Source: Phanerochaete sordida (taxonomy: Eukaryota; Basidiomycota; Agaricomycetes; Polyporales; Phanerochaetaceae). From it: a stretch of 64,000 nucleotides of DNA. Shown piece after piece: positions 42,723 through 53,867 of this stretch. Made by a program: the position numbers and the translations under genes. The stretch is from positions 1 through 64,000 of the forward strand of contig BPQB01000103.1 in assembly GCA_019973155.2 (NCBI GenBank). Direction: 5' to 3'. How positions within the stretch are numbered: position 1 is the stretch's first letter; every line of letters starts with the position of its first letter. The notes under the pieces were generated by a model, which did not search any database, was not told where the DNA came from, and was given only the letters and a program-made list of their open reading frames with translations.

Positions 42723-43929
42723 GGGGGTACAGACGAGGTAGATGAGGGAGACATGGATTATATTTGCACGCGTAAGCTTGCCCTCAATACCTCTGATTTG
42801 GTTCAGCTGCTGACGGTCTGTTTTCTTAGTGCTCCGATATGGATACGAGCCGTGTTGAACTGAGACTGAGGCCGGAAGCGAACCTTGCAAACATGTAGGG
42901 CTGATATTGATGTTACCAAATGCTGTATGTCCGCGTTGCTCGTGGCTAGATATTGCTGAATCACCGTACCGCGCGGAACAGTCCTCGCTGTCTCTCAAAA
43001 GCAGAAGGTCCATTGTTCACAATTCCATATACTTGCACTTCCCGTCTATGACGTCTCGAGCCATAAACTGCCCAATGGGCATACCGTTTACCGACGGAGT
43101 CAGTCGGCAATAACATTGTTTGCTTATCTATACCGAGAAAGACGTCGCTGCTCTGGGTGCTAGCGTGCAAGAAACACCACCGCATGGGGTGCCGAGTTTT
43201 ACCCAGGAACGCAATTGCCCACCCGCCGCTTCTACTCCGCGGACCGTCGGTCAATGACAAAATGTACGACGTCTCTCTCGAGATCGCATACCCCTCCGGA
43301 CATTTCTCACATTCATAATCCGATAGGCTCCGTAACCCTTCACATCACCCTTCGCAGGGCACACCAATAAAGACCGCCGGCTGCACCGCCAAGTGGCGCG
43401 TTAGGTCGCCACGCGCTGGCATGCCCTCGGCGTCCTGCAATGCTCCAGACACGATGTGCGCCCTGTGCCCCTCGTCGTCCTGCACTGCGCGGTCCACGCG
43501 AGCGAGCACGCGTCCGGACGCTGGACATGTCGATGTGCAGCTGCGCGCGTAGCGGCCGTGTACGATGCACAGAACGAAGGGCAGGCGCACCCGCGAGCTG
43601 CGGGTCGCCCCGGGTAACGACGCCCGCGGGCTGAGTGAAATGAGATGGACGAGGACAAAGGGTAGGTTGTCTGCTCAAGGTCGGGCAGCATCCAGCTTTG
43701 CTGCGCTCACATGTCCTGATAGCATGTGCTTGAACGGTTCGCCATGCGCTGACCGTGACGTCGAGCAGCTATCCGTAGAAGCTCTGAACCGTTGGGGTTG
43801 ACATTAATTTCTACACCACGGCTACAGATGTGTTCTGCTACCACTGACCATCTGCGGGCATCGCAGCGCCCTCGTCCCTCAGCTGTCCAAATCGCGCGTC
43901 CATCGCTCAGCGTACCCTCTCAGGAAAAC
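42723..43929. other. 3' flank of B2 and spacer V2
   Basis: Homologous to 26.38-27.3 kb, with an extra 100-150 bp around 43215-43370 not seen in V1. The minus-strand LHIDMSSVRTRA block corresponds to LHIDKFSVERVLA of V1 but is shortened, shifting its frame. Confidence 0.4.
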
Positions 43930-44960
43930 CAGACACGCACCTCAACCCAGCCCAGCCTCTCATACACCCGGGCACGACCCGTCACGGCACGCGCGCCGCC
44001 CCCACGCGCCACCCCTGACCAAATTGCACCGCGAGCGCAGCGTCCTCTTGTGCGATGCGTACCGCGATTGCCGCCAGGATGTGCGCGGCGCACGCGGCGT
44101 CAACAGTGCCCATCGCCACACCGGGGGCGGCGCCGCCATGCCCGTGCGCGCCAGCGTTGTGCACGGCCGGAACGCCCCCGCCGAGTAATGCGCGACGGCG
44201 AGCGCGAGCATGAGTTCGCGTGTGCCGGTGGAGCCCGAGTGCCGCACGTGCGCGCAGACCCCGCGCGCCGCGAGCGTGTGCGACTCGCGTGTGGCGGGCT
44301 CGAAGGTGAAGTTACGGCCGAGCTGGGCGTGCGCTACGAGTCGCAGCGATGTGCCGAGGGCCATGGAGGCCGTGCCGGGCGCGAGACTGGGGAGCGATGG
44401 CGAGACTGGCCCGGGGCGACGTGGTAAATGTGCGAGGCTAGAATACATAGGTGTGATCGCTGGGGAGAGCAGCGCGAGCCGCGTTCGCGTGGGCTAGATG
44501 GACGGTCCGCTGCGCAATCGTCAGCACCCGGACGATGCTGCCAGATATGCGACGCACCTTGCGCACTGCGCACGAATGTGCTACCGTAGTACAACGCGCA
44601 CCAAACTGCGAGTGCTGCGCCCGGACGTCCTCGGTGTACGTCGCGCGCTCCTGCGCAGGCGGCGCCGCGTTCGGCGGCGTTAGCGTGTAGTGCGCGGACG
44701 CGGTAGGCGGCGATGGTGGCGCGGCGGCGCAGCGAGCGAGTGTTCCAGGCAAAGGTGAGCACGTCCCTCAGCCATCCGTCCGAGAGGAACATTGCGGCGC
44801 CGCCGTGCGCGCCGTCCGCTGCGGTAGCCTGCGCGAATGTACTGAGCCAGGCTGCGGCGATGGCGTGCGCGTCGGCTGGAGCGGCCATGGCGGGCGTGGT
44901 CGCGGTTGGGAGTAAGCGTCGCTATCGCGAGGCCCAGCGGTATGAGGTGTAGCGGGTGGG
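43930..44960 (-). pseudogene. Isoprenylcysteine methyltransferase-like relic I2
   Basis: The clearest of the three ICMT-like copies. Minus-strand motifs are HYTLTPPNAAPPAQERATYT with EDVRAQHSQF (N-terminal TPPN region), LGRNFTFEPATRESHTLAAR with GVCAHVRHSGSTG (cf. GPYAYVRHPSYTG) and IAVRIAQEDAALAVQFGQGW followed by RVGAARVP (C-terminal EDEAL..QFG.EW...ARVP). The middle and last blocks are in different frames around a G-rich run near 44185, so the copy is probably inactive unless a short intron restores the frame. The VRHP proline is replaced by serine. Membrane segments are poorly kept. Confidence 0.65.
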
Positions 44961-45059
44961 AGAGGTGGGAGATGGTATGTTGGGGTGCGGGCTGATTTGG
45001 TGGTCATTCGAGCATCGCAATTTCGCCGTGAGATGCTGGGAGCCTGGTTTCCTCGTGGT

Positions 45060-45467
45060 CGACGCAGCGGTGCGGTCGCTCAAGTCACGTTTTGCCGAGG
45101 ATGCATGGCGACGCTCTGCATCGTGTGCTCAGTTTGAGACCCTTGAATAGGCGTCAGAACGTACGGCTTCGTGTCTTCGAGAGTCTGCCCGCGTTGGAAG
45201 CGACAGCTTTCGTCGCACGCAATCGCGTGGGGAGAACGTTCGTTGTGACCCGGGTCGGCTCTTTTCATCCACCGGTCTCGTGCATTGAAGCGACGACACG
45301 CAAGGACGAGCTGGGGCTCCGATATCCAGAGGGACGTGCAGGGAGTTCAAGACAAGCCGCAAGCGACGTTCGGGAACTCCCGGTGTTCCCAAAGGGGAAG
45401 GTCTAGTCGGGAGCGTGGGAGTCGAAGCTCGTTGGACTCGCACAGCCATCATCTGCCCAAGGCGACC
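45060..45467 (+). promoter_or_regulatory. Conserved 5' leader of C2
   Basis: Nearly identical to the C1 leader over about 390 bp, with a deletion of about 20 bp near 45360 relative to C1. Confidence 0.5.
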
Positions 45468-46303
45468 ATGGCAGGAGAAGCTCCGTCCGTCAATTCAGCC
45501 AGCACGAAACGCGCATACAGTGGAGCAGCATCTGAGGAACGCGTGGCTGGGCCTAGCAAGCGTGTCCGCAGGAAGGACAGCGCCATGGGTAGGTCCCAAA
45601 GTCCTTCGTGCATACGCTGCATAGCTGACACGCAGCTGTAACAGACGGCACATCGGCACCAGAGACGCGTCTGCCCACTGCCCAACAGACTGCTGGAAGC
45701 ACCGGAGCTGCGCCACTAATTACGCCGCAAAACGCAACACGCTCGGAGACGGCCAAAGACACACACATGGCCGAGCTCGCCGGCCTGCGTGCGCAGCTGC
45801 TGGACATGCACCAGGACTTTACCGCCATCTACCGGCGGGCGGCGTCCGCGCGTGCTTCCGGCAGTGACCGTGCGTCTGCTCCGGTTGCGAGTGCCCCGCA
45901 GGTGAGTCGTCCGTGCTCCACTGCCGCGCACGCTGACGCTTACGAGACGCAGGCACCCGCACCGCCCGAGATCAAACAGGAGGCCGAGTCTGTCGCGCTC
46001 TTCTTCCAGCGGAGCATTGAGCGCCCCGCCCAGCTGCAGCGCGAGACCTCGCTCGCCGACGCGAACGCGCGGCTGCGGGACGACGTCGAGCGGCTCCGTG
46101 CGCAGGCCGCCGCCGCGCAGCGGACGATTGACGAAGAGCGTGACGCGGCACTCGAGCAAGAGGTAGAACACCACGCGGAGCTCGCGCGGCTGCACGAGAG
46201 GATCGCAGAGCAGATGGGGCGGAACGCCGAGCTTCAAGCCGAGGTTCGCGTATGTCGCTCATCCTCCGAGGGGCGGGTCGAACGCGGGCGACGCGAACCG
46301 TAA
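45468..46303 (+). CDS. Coiled-coil protein C2 (three exons)
   Basis: Exon 1 45468-45588, a 47-nt intron 45589-45635 (GTAGGT, GCTGAC, CGCAG), exon 2 45636-45901, a 51-nt intron 45902-45952 (GTGAGT...CGCAG) and exon 3 45953-46303; about 245 residues. The N-terminus (MAGEAPSVNSASTKRAYSG) is probably disordered. HMAELAGLRAQLLDMHQDFT starts a helix, and a long heptad region follows (FFQRSIERPAQLQRETSLAD, then EERDAALEQEVEHHAELARL), ending in an arginine-rich tail. The second intron is exactly 51 nt, with no stop in frame, so retention would insert 17 residues without disruption. Exon 1 lacks about 14 bp present in other copies, but the phase is kept. This copy looks intact. Function unknown. Confidence 0.72.
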
Positions 46304-47599
46304 GCAAGGAAGGCGAGCGATGCGCAGCGATTGGTGTTGTTGGGGTTGTACTGCTGCAAATGGAGTACGCCATCTTGTTGTTCCATCTACGTCTGGTCCT
46401 TATGAACCTCCAGCATACAGTCCTCCTCGCCCTCCCATCCGCATACACCCACCGCGTCCAATCTCTCCGGGGTGCAAATCGAGCGGCGTCCCAAATCCTA
46501 GGAGCTTGTGCATAATGCATAACTCACAACGCCGACGCATCGCGCAGCCCCTAGACCCTTCGCTGCTCGAATCCACCTCTCCTCGACATCATGCATCAGC
46601 TCCGCCTCAGACGAGGACACACTCGTCGCCAGCAAAAGCTAGACCTACGCCCGAACCCACCGATCCGCGGCGCAGCTAGCCGCAGACACACCAGGACCCT
46701 CCCGCCCCTCACCAAAGCGCTGCGTGCGCCCGCACGTCCAGCACCGCCAGGCTCCAGCGGGTCTTCCGTCGAGCCGCGCACACCGCGCACACGGCACCTG
46801 CACGACTGGCCCCGCTGCTCCGCCAGCCGCTCAGCTGGAGACGTCCGCACCCGCGTCGTCCAGCGGAGCACCGCGCGTTGTCGCGAGGCCGCCCGACGCG
46901 CGGCGGGATGGTGTGGCCAGGCTCTGCGCAACGACCGCCGCTGCAGCACGCACGCGCAACGCAGCGCTGCAGCAGCAGGAGGCGGCGTAAGAGGGCCGCG
47001 GCGGAGGTGGAGATGCCTGCAAGCCGGTGCTGCACGGACGCGGATGACCCGCGCGGCCCCGCTGCCCGCTGCTGCTCGGGCACGCCGCCTCTCGACGCCG
47101 CCGGCTCTGCCTCTCGACGGCACACCCAGCGGCAGCCGCACAGACATGCGTCCGCGGCCGTCGGGCCACGGTGTCCCCCGCCAGCGAGAGACGCACCGTG
47201 CCCGGCGCGCTCGAGACGGCCGCGCGGGGACCTGCCCGGCGCGCGTCGGTGGGGCGCTACTCTGCGCGATGGCCGGCGCCGCTGCGCGAACGTGCGGACG
47301 TGCGGCCTCGCGAGAGGATCGTGGAGGAGAAGCGGCTGGATGCGGAGCGTCAGGCTGCGCCCTGCGTCCACCGCTCGTCTGCCAAAGGGCGGGTCGAACG
47401 CAGCCAGCAGGGGGCGTCTCGTCGCACGGTCGTGCTGCAGGGCCGGGCAGACAGCGGCTTGCGGAGGGGAGGGGCGGCTGGATGTCGTGCTGATGTGGAG
47501 ACGGTGCGTCTTGCCGGAGCGCGCTGCCTTCCATCCAACGACGCGGGACAGAGCACCATCGGACTGTCGAGGCTATCATGCCGTACGCACATTCAGTTG
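46304..47599 (+). pseudogene. C'2: degenerate second coiled-coil copy
   Basis: Begins after a promoter-like element (CCTCGCCCTCCCATCCGCAT at about 46424-46443, then ACACCCACC). The diverged coiled-coil end is recognisable at 47318-47403 (GAGAGGATCGTGGAGGAGAA, then CCACCGCTCGTCTGCC), aligning with C4. The 3' block GGGGCGGCTGGATGTCGTGC follows at about 47471. Long open frames of over 300 codons run through here in several frames on both strands, a by-product of very high GC. Confidence 0.5.
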
Positions 47600-48029
47600 T
47601 ATAGCTCATCTACGTCTCGACATCACGTTCTTCATTACAGCAGGCAGCGAAATCCCGTCCGATCCGCGCGAGTGTGTGCGCCGCTCCGCGCAAAAGCGTC
47701 GGCCTCTGAGCTCGCGTCAGCCCCGTCCTCGTCCCTGTACCGTCCCTGCCACACGCGACCGCACGATCTGCGCGCGTCGAGGCGTGCCCGTTGTTGCCAT
47801 AGCTCCACTGGTCCGCGCGCACGGTTTTTCCTTGGGCCATGGACCCGGCAGTTGCACATCGAGACAGCGCACCTACCATCGCGTGCGCTGAGTAGCCGAC
47901 GCTACAGAGCCGCAGCTCCATCCGAGGTCCGCACACGGTAGGCCCCGCGCGCGTCCGTACGTGCCCTGCGTTCCTGACGAACAAACGCGCCAGACGCCTC
48001 CCAGGGACGCGCAGACCACGGCACATTTT
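47600..48029. other. End of unit II; segment shared with 60.0-60.3 kb
   Basis: The stretch 47.64-47.94 kb shares GTGCCCGTTGTTGCCA and dispersed matches over about 300 bp with 60.0-60.3 kb. No coding frame is conserved between the two copies. It lies right at the junction to the truncated third unit. Confidence 0.4.
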
Positions 48030-49346
48030 CTCTGCTACTTTCGCGGCGACCAATTCTCAAAGGCAGCCACGAAGATGTCGGTCTTCCATGCTGCGACTTT
48101 GCGAGACACTTTGATCGCTGTCCTCTGGCGGCCGCGCTATCTACCTCGGTGAGCACAGCTTTGGTGCATAACGAGACACGGAGGTTAATCCTTGTGACAT
48201 CGCACGGCAGACCTCGCGGTTCGCCGGAGGCATGGAATGCCCTAATTCCTGCCACGATCAAGACCAACCTTCGCAGCTCAAGCGAGTCGAGGGTATGGTT
48301 CACGTGTGTGTACTTTCTGTGCGGGACCGCAGCTCAAGAGACCCCAGGTCTGCAGGTCCATCGCTAGATCGAAGCTGTGTGCGCGCTCTGCGTCACGTCG
48401 CGCCCGAGTGCTGTGTCTGTACGCGGACTGCTTGAGCCAAACGCACATTTGAGTCCCACACATCGATCTCGTTGGCTTGCAACGAGACGGGAAAGGGCCC
48501 TGTCGCAAATTCCTGGTGTATGCGGACGTATCGTCACGACGGTATCCGAGTCCGCTGTCCGTGCGTCCTCATGAGCCTGCTGTGTAGTCGAGCTGACACG
48601 ATTCTACTAGCACCGACGCACTGCGGGGCCGGATAATCCTCTTCGCGGCGTATGTCGAATGCGATTCCCATCGTACATAGAGCCTTTGTGGCTCAGACGT
48701 CCATGATTCCCAGCCCCTCCCGCCACCGCACCACACATATTCCCCACACCATTCTCGCATGCACCGGCAGCGCGCCGCTTCCGCTCTGCAAGGCTCAGCG
48801 TCCTCGAACTGCCCGAAGCTGCGTGCTCAGGCCCCTGCTGGATCGCATCGCCGACACACGCCCATCGGTCATATCAACGGCGGTCATCGATAAGGACGGG
48901 ACTGCGCGTCTCTAACACGCCCCTGCGGGCTGCGCGTTCGTCAAACGTGGTCGCGCGCTCGGCTGCACCCGCGCGAGCGCACGGATAGGCTCAAGCGTAC
49001 GGGCCCTGAAGCACGCCATGGACCGTCGACGGCCGTCCTACGGTCCTTCAGACGTCATTTTCGCGCTCGTAGATCGTTTATCTATCGCACAAGCCAATAC
49101 ACGTGTCGCCTATGCTTTTTCGTACCGCTGCTACGCAGGTCCGTCTCTGCAATGAAATGCTCACTCCGATTGCGGTCAAACTCCACTGCGCGTACGCCGG
49201 ATGCAGTATTCCTTCGTACGGGAGAAAGTCTCGCCCCGACGAGCGCGGCGCAGAGGCAGCCGCTTCTCACAGACGGCGCGCCGGCGTCCTAGGAATGTGA
49301 CGCCGCTGGGACCGTACATTGAACCTTAATTCTTGCGTCCTATGAA
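48030..49346. repeat. Module Z3: truncated right part of Z
   Basis: It starts abruptly at a point matching about 23.23 kb of Z1 (AAGATGTCGGTCTTCCATGC) and runs to the right CCTAGG boundary (GTCCTAGGAA at 49286-49295, then a decayed GTCCTATGAA at 49337-49346). The plus-strand exon-like MSVFHAATLRDTLIAVLW and the introns GTGAGC...GGCAG and GTATGG...CCCCAG are preserved, while a stop follows in the next exon. The left two thirds of the module are missing. Confidence 0.5.
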
Positions 49347-49823
49347 TGTTAGGACGATGCCGTTCGATATTCCTCGGCATCGCGGCGGCCGATGCGATAG
49401 CACTCTGCTCACGCGGTATTAACGACGCGCGACGCTCCACTGGCGCGAGACCTTGGTGAGACGACGATTAGTCCCTGTTGGTGGTCACTCGTCGTCTTAG
49501 CACTTATATGGATTGTTCATAACCAGGCATCCCACGGTTATCTGTATTGTACTCCGAGTCGTCTGCCGGTTCGACTGTGATCGTCCTTATATCATCCGAA
49601 GATCAAGCGTCCCCAACCATGGTCTTATCGTCTTACCTCCCTGCGGTATCCCGGTTGTTCCGCTTATCCGAAGGAGTGTTGCACTGCCAACGTCGTTCTC
49701 AACAACCCGTGATAAAAGACCGAGTCTTGGTGTTTGCATCTGTCAACCACGGTATTTGGAATACGGGTACTGATAGTGCTACGCACAGGCTGATAAAGCG
49801 GTCTGCAGGGCTCAGTTCTTGAC
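49347..49823 (+). promoter_or_regulatory. 5' region of B3
   Basis: Conserved with the regions before B1 and B2. A conserved intron-like segment (GTATTTGG donor, GCTGATA branch, CTGCAG acceptor at 49807) ends 16 bp before the start codon and may belong to the 5' UTR or an earlier coding exon. Confidence 0.45.
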
Positions 49824-51511
49824 ATGCCCCGTCCGCAAGCTGTCCAGAGCTCAGACGTCCGTCAGGTTGACATACCCACCATGCCTACCAGCGACGAGGT
49901 AGGTGTATCTATATTGCGTGCTAATGCTGATGCTCAACGCGGGATACACTCGTACAGACGGACGCAGAGAGCATACCCGCTGCTCATCGCTTGCCGCAGG
50001 AAATATTCAAGAACATCATCGACAATGCGCTACCTGAATTTCCGACATCGAGCTACTACGCGGAAGATAGGCAGGTCTTCGGGCACTATTCCCTCGTATG
50101 CCGATACTGGGCGATCCATACTCGCGAACCCATCTTCGCCTGTCTGAAGCTTCGCTCACGGGACGATGCCAAACGCCTCCTCGAATTCGCCAAATCTACC
50201 ACCCTAGGAATGACCATTGGCATTTATGTCCAGGAAATCAGCCTTGAGCTGACAATTCCAAGTTTCTCCCCGCCGTGGGCTCACCTTGTGCTTCATCTGC
50301 TGCCCCGCTCCCTATTCCCAAACCTGAGCCAGATTTCAGTGGTACTGTCCCAGAACCCGACTATTAGCGGTGAAGCAAGCTTATCCATCGCGCCACGCAC
50401 TCCGTTTTCCGACCTGCCACGTTCAATCCCCTTCTCAGCGTCTCAAGGTGTCGACTTCCTTCTCGTGGACGACCTTCACTTCTCAAGTCTCGCTCACCTT
50501 GCTATATTTATCGCGTCTTTCCGCAAGCCGGGCAAGTTCAGCCAGTTCAATAAATATACTCCCACTGTATTTCTACGCAGAGTGACATGGGAGGATGGGA
50601 ATGCGCTGGAGACACCTCAACTCGTTCCGCTTACTTGGACTTTCCGCGGCCCTCCAGAACACTTCCCCAGCATTAAGGGCAGCAGCACCACACCATGGAG
50701 GTGGCTGGAGCTATTCCCTACACGCAGTAATGTTCACCCAATGCCAAATGCACACAGTGCACGTCTGTCGCACACTCCTCAAATTCTGGACAGAGATGAG
50801 AGACATCACATCTATGCAATCCTCCGAGATATACGCAAGTCTGAGCGCACCAAGACCGAACTATTCGACATACTCCGTGGCCACGACGCCAAATTAAGTG
50901 TGGAACCCAACTACCTCCAGTATCATGTGGGTGGGAGTGATACCATCAGATTCTTCTTGAACAGTACTGGCCATGTAGCGAAGATCTGGCTCCAATTTTG
51001 GGTGCATTGTCATTATCGTTGTTCTGACGTCGACAAGGTACTTCTGGTTTTACCCAATATTGAGACGCATGTCATCGCGTTTTTCGCGGCACTGGAGTCT
51101 TTGACAATTGTGGTTGATAAACATAACTGCACGAAGCACCAGTGCGCCGCTGTGCGCGCTCGCATGCCAAGGCTGGCTGCGCAAGGCAAACTTGTGGTGG
51201 AGTGGGCATGGGAACCATCACGGGGAGAAGAAGGACGAACTTCAGAAGGCAGTGGATCTCAGCATGAAGAGGCTGAGGAAGCGGCGGAAACCGAGCACGG
51301 AGAGAATGTGCTGCCAGTGGCGAGCACCGCGACTGTCTCAGACATTCCGCGACTTGCGCAGGAACTTGGGGGGGATACGGACGAGGTCGATGAAGGAGAC
51401 ATGGATTTTATCCGCACGCGTAAGCTTGCCTCCAATGCCTCTGATTCCGTTCAGTCGCTGACAGTCTGTTTTATTAGTGCTGCGATACGGATACGAGGCG
51501 TGTTGAACTGA
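49824..51511 (+). CDS. F-box-like protein B3 (two exons, extended C-terminus)
   Basis: Exon 1 is 49824-49898 (MPRPQAVQSSDVRQVD, 25 codons), the 59-nt intron is 49899-49957 (GTAGGT donor, TACAG acceptor) and exon 2 is 49958-51511; about 542 residues. This is the only B copy whose first exon and splice sites are intact. Blocks: IPAAHRLPQEIFKNIIDNAL, SLVCRYWAIHTREPIFACLK, RDDAKRLLEFAKSTTLGMTI, PPWAHLVLHLLPRSLFPN, FSDLPRSIPFSASQGVDFL, RVTWEDGNALETPQLVP, TPWRWLELFPTRSN and CAAVRARMPRLAAQGKLVVE. After LAQEL, where B1 and B2 end in TGA, this copy reads GGG and runs on for about 48 residues into sequence that is 3' flank in its paralogues. Adaptor role inferred. Confidence 0.8.
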
Positions 51512-52149
51512 GACTGGGGCCGGAAAGGGACCTTGCAAACATGTCGGGCTGATATCTACGTTACCAAATATTCCACTCTCGCGTTGCTCGTAGCTAAATA
51601 TCGCTGAATCGCCGTACTGCGCGGAGCGATCCTAGCTGTCTCTCAGGAGCAGGAGTTCCATTATTCACGATGCAATATGATTGCACTTCCCGTCTATGTC
51701 GTCTAGGGTCATCAACTGCCCAGTGGGCATACCATCTACTGACGAAGTCAGTCGGCAATAATATTGTTTGCTGTGTACGATGCAAATAGCGAAAGGCGGC
51801 CGCATGCGCGAGCTGCAGGTCGCGCGGAGTAACGACGCGCGCGGGCCGAGTGAATTGAGATGGACGAGGAGAAAGGGTCGGCCGTCTGCTCAAAGCCGAG
51901 CAGTATCCAGCTTTGCTGCGCTCACATGTCTTGATAGCACGTGCTTCAGAATTTTGCCGTGCGCTGATCGTGACGTCGAGCAGCTATCCGTAGAAATGGC
52001 TGCTCTGGTTCCGGGGTTGTTCGGTTGTACATTCGTTCCGACTCCACGAATACAGCCATGTTCTGCAACCACCGACCATCTGCGGGCATTGCAGCGCCCT
52101 CGTCTCTAGGCTGCCAAGATCTTACATTCGTTGCTCAGTGTACCCTCTC
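51512..52149. other. 3' flank of B3; spacer V with internal deletion
   Basis: This follows the B1 and B2 flanks up to CAATAATATTGTTTGCT (51774), then jumps to GTGTACGATGCAAATAGCG, which corresponds to about 27.05 kb in unit I. Roughly 270-400 bp present in units I and II are missing, including the LHIDKFSVE block. Confidence 0.6.
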
Positions 52150-53090
52150 AGGGGGACCAGACATGCACCTCGACACGGTCAAGCCACCGACACACCCCGC
52201 ACACGAGCCGCCACGGCACGCGCACCTCGATCGTCGCCAGGATGTGCGCGGCGTACGCGGCTTCAACGACGCCCATCGCCGCACCGAAAGCAGCGCCGCC
52301 ACGCCAGTGCGCGCCAGCGTTGGGCACGTCCGGGACGCCCCCGCCGGGGAAGTGCGCGGCAGCGAGCGCGAGAATGGATACGCGTGTGCCGGTGGAGCCC
52401 GGGTGCCGCAGGAACGCGTAGATGCCGCGCGCTGCGAGCGTGTGGCGCGCTCGAAGGGGACCTTGCGACCGAGCTGGGCGTGCGCAGGGAGTCGCAACGG
52501 TGTGCCGAGAGCCGTGGAGGGCATGCGGGGCGCGAGGCTGGGGAGCGAGAGCGGGACCGGCCCGGTGGTATGGGAGGTGGGCGAGGCTCGAAGACGAAGG
52601 CGCGAGAACTGGGGAGAGCAGCGCCAGCCGCGATCGCGTTCGCGAGGTGGATGGTCCGCTGCTGGATCGTCAGCACCCGGACGATGCTGTTAGGTGTGCG
52701 ACGCACCTTGAGCACTGCGCGCAAATGTGCTACCGTAGGACAACGCGCACCAGACAGCGAGTGCTACGCCCGGACGTCCTCGGTGTACTTCGCGCGCTCC
52801 TGCGCAGGCGGCGCCGCGTTCGGCGGCGTCAGCGTGTAGTGCGCGGACACGGTGGGCGGCGGTGGCGGCGTGGCCGCGCAGCAAGCGGGTGTGAAGTGAA
52901 GGTGAGGACGGCCCGCAGCCAGCCGTCCGGAAGCAACGTCGCGGCGACTTCTTGTGAGTCGTCCGCCGGGATAGCCCGCGCGAATGTGTCGAGCCAGGCT
53001 GCGCCGATGGTGTGCGCGTCGACTGGAGCGGCGATGGAGGACGTGGTGGCGCTTGGGAGCAAGCGTCGTTGTCGCGCGGCGCAATGTCAA
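52150..53090 (-). pseudogene. Isoprenylcysteine methyltransferase-like relic I3
   Basis: Third ICMT-like copy and the most decayed. The N-terminal HYTLTPPNAAPPAQERAKYT, then EDVRA, is clear near 52840-52780, and LGRKVPFERA (cf. LGRNFTFEPA) near 52470. After that, the HTL..GPYAYVRHP region is scrambled, and the C-terminal EEAL..FG.GW block is missing because about 130 bp are deleted near 52215. Not expected to encode an active enzyme. Confidence 0.55.
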
Positions 53091-53260
53091 AGGGCGCACC
53101 CGTTATAGGCGGCGGGAGATGGCTTGCGGATACGGGGCCTGATTCAGTGGTCGTCCGAGCATCTTGATTTCACTGTGAGATGCCAGGAGCCTGATTTTTT
53201 TTCATTGTCGAAGCGGTTGGGCGGTCGTCCAGGCTATATTTTGCCGAGGTTATATGGTAA

Positions 53261-53867
53261 CGCTCTATATCGTGTGCTCAGTTCTGAGGAACGTTGGATA
53301 GGTGACAGACCTACGGCTTCGTGTGTTCGAGATTGCTTGTCCGCGCGGGCGGCGACTGCTTTCGACTCACGCCGTCCCGCGTGAAGATATTCGTTGGGAC
53401 CCGGGTCGGCTTTGTCACCCGCCGGTTTGGTCATGCAACCTGCATATCGCTGAGAATGCGTGAGTGCGCTCTATATCGGATGTTCAGTTTCGAGGACCCT
53501 TGGATGGGCGACAGACCCACGGCTTCGTGTCTTCGAGATCGTCCGTCCGCGCGGGCGGCGACAGCTTTCGACGCACGCGGTCCCGCGGGGAGGTTCGTGG
53601 GGGCTCGGGTCGGGTCTTTTCGCCCGTGAGTCTCGCGCATTTTAGCGAGGTCACGCAGAGACGAGCTGGTGCGCTGCGATATCCACAGGAACGTGGAGGG
53701 AGTTGAAGGGAAGCCGCGCAGAGCGCGGAGCACGCGACGCTCGGGATCTCCCGGCATCCCCAAAGAGGAAGGTCTAGTCGGGAGCGTGAGAGTCGAAGCT
53801 CGTTGGACTCGCACAGCCATCTTCCGTCCATGCGATGACGCGCGTCGAGACGCGAACCAAGGCGACC
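53261..53867 (+). promoter_or_regulatory. C3 leader with internal tandem duplication
   Basis: The leader seen once before C1 and C2 is present twice in tandem here: CGCTCTATATCG occurs at 53261 and again at 53467, a period of about 206 bp, with GGCTTCGTGT and CGCGCGGGCGGCGAC in both halves. The two halves differ at many positions, so the duplication is not recent. Confidence 0.6.

Noticed and set aside
46591..47493. 300-337 codon frames on both strands in C'2
   Set aside because: Several overlapping frames on both strands are open at once, the signature of stop-poor GC-rich DNA; none carries a recognisable domain.
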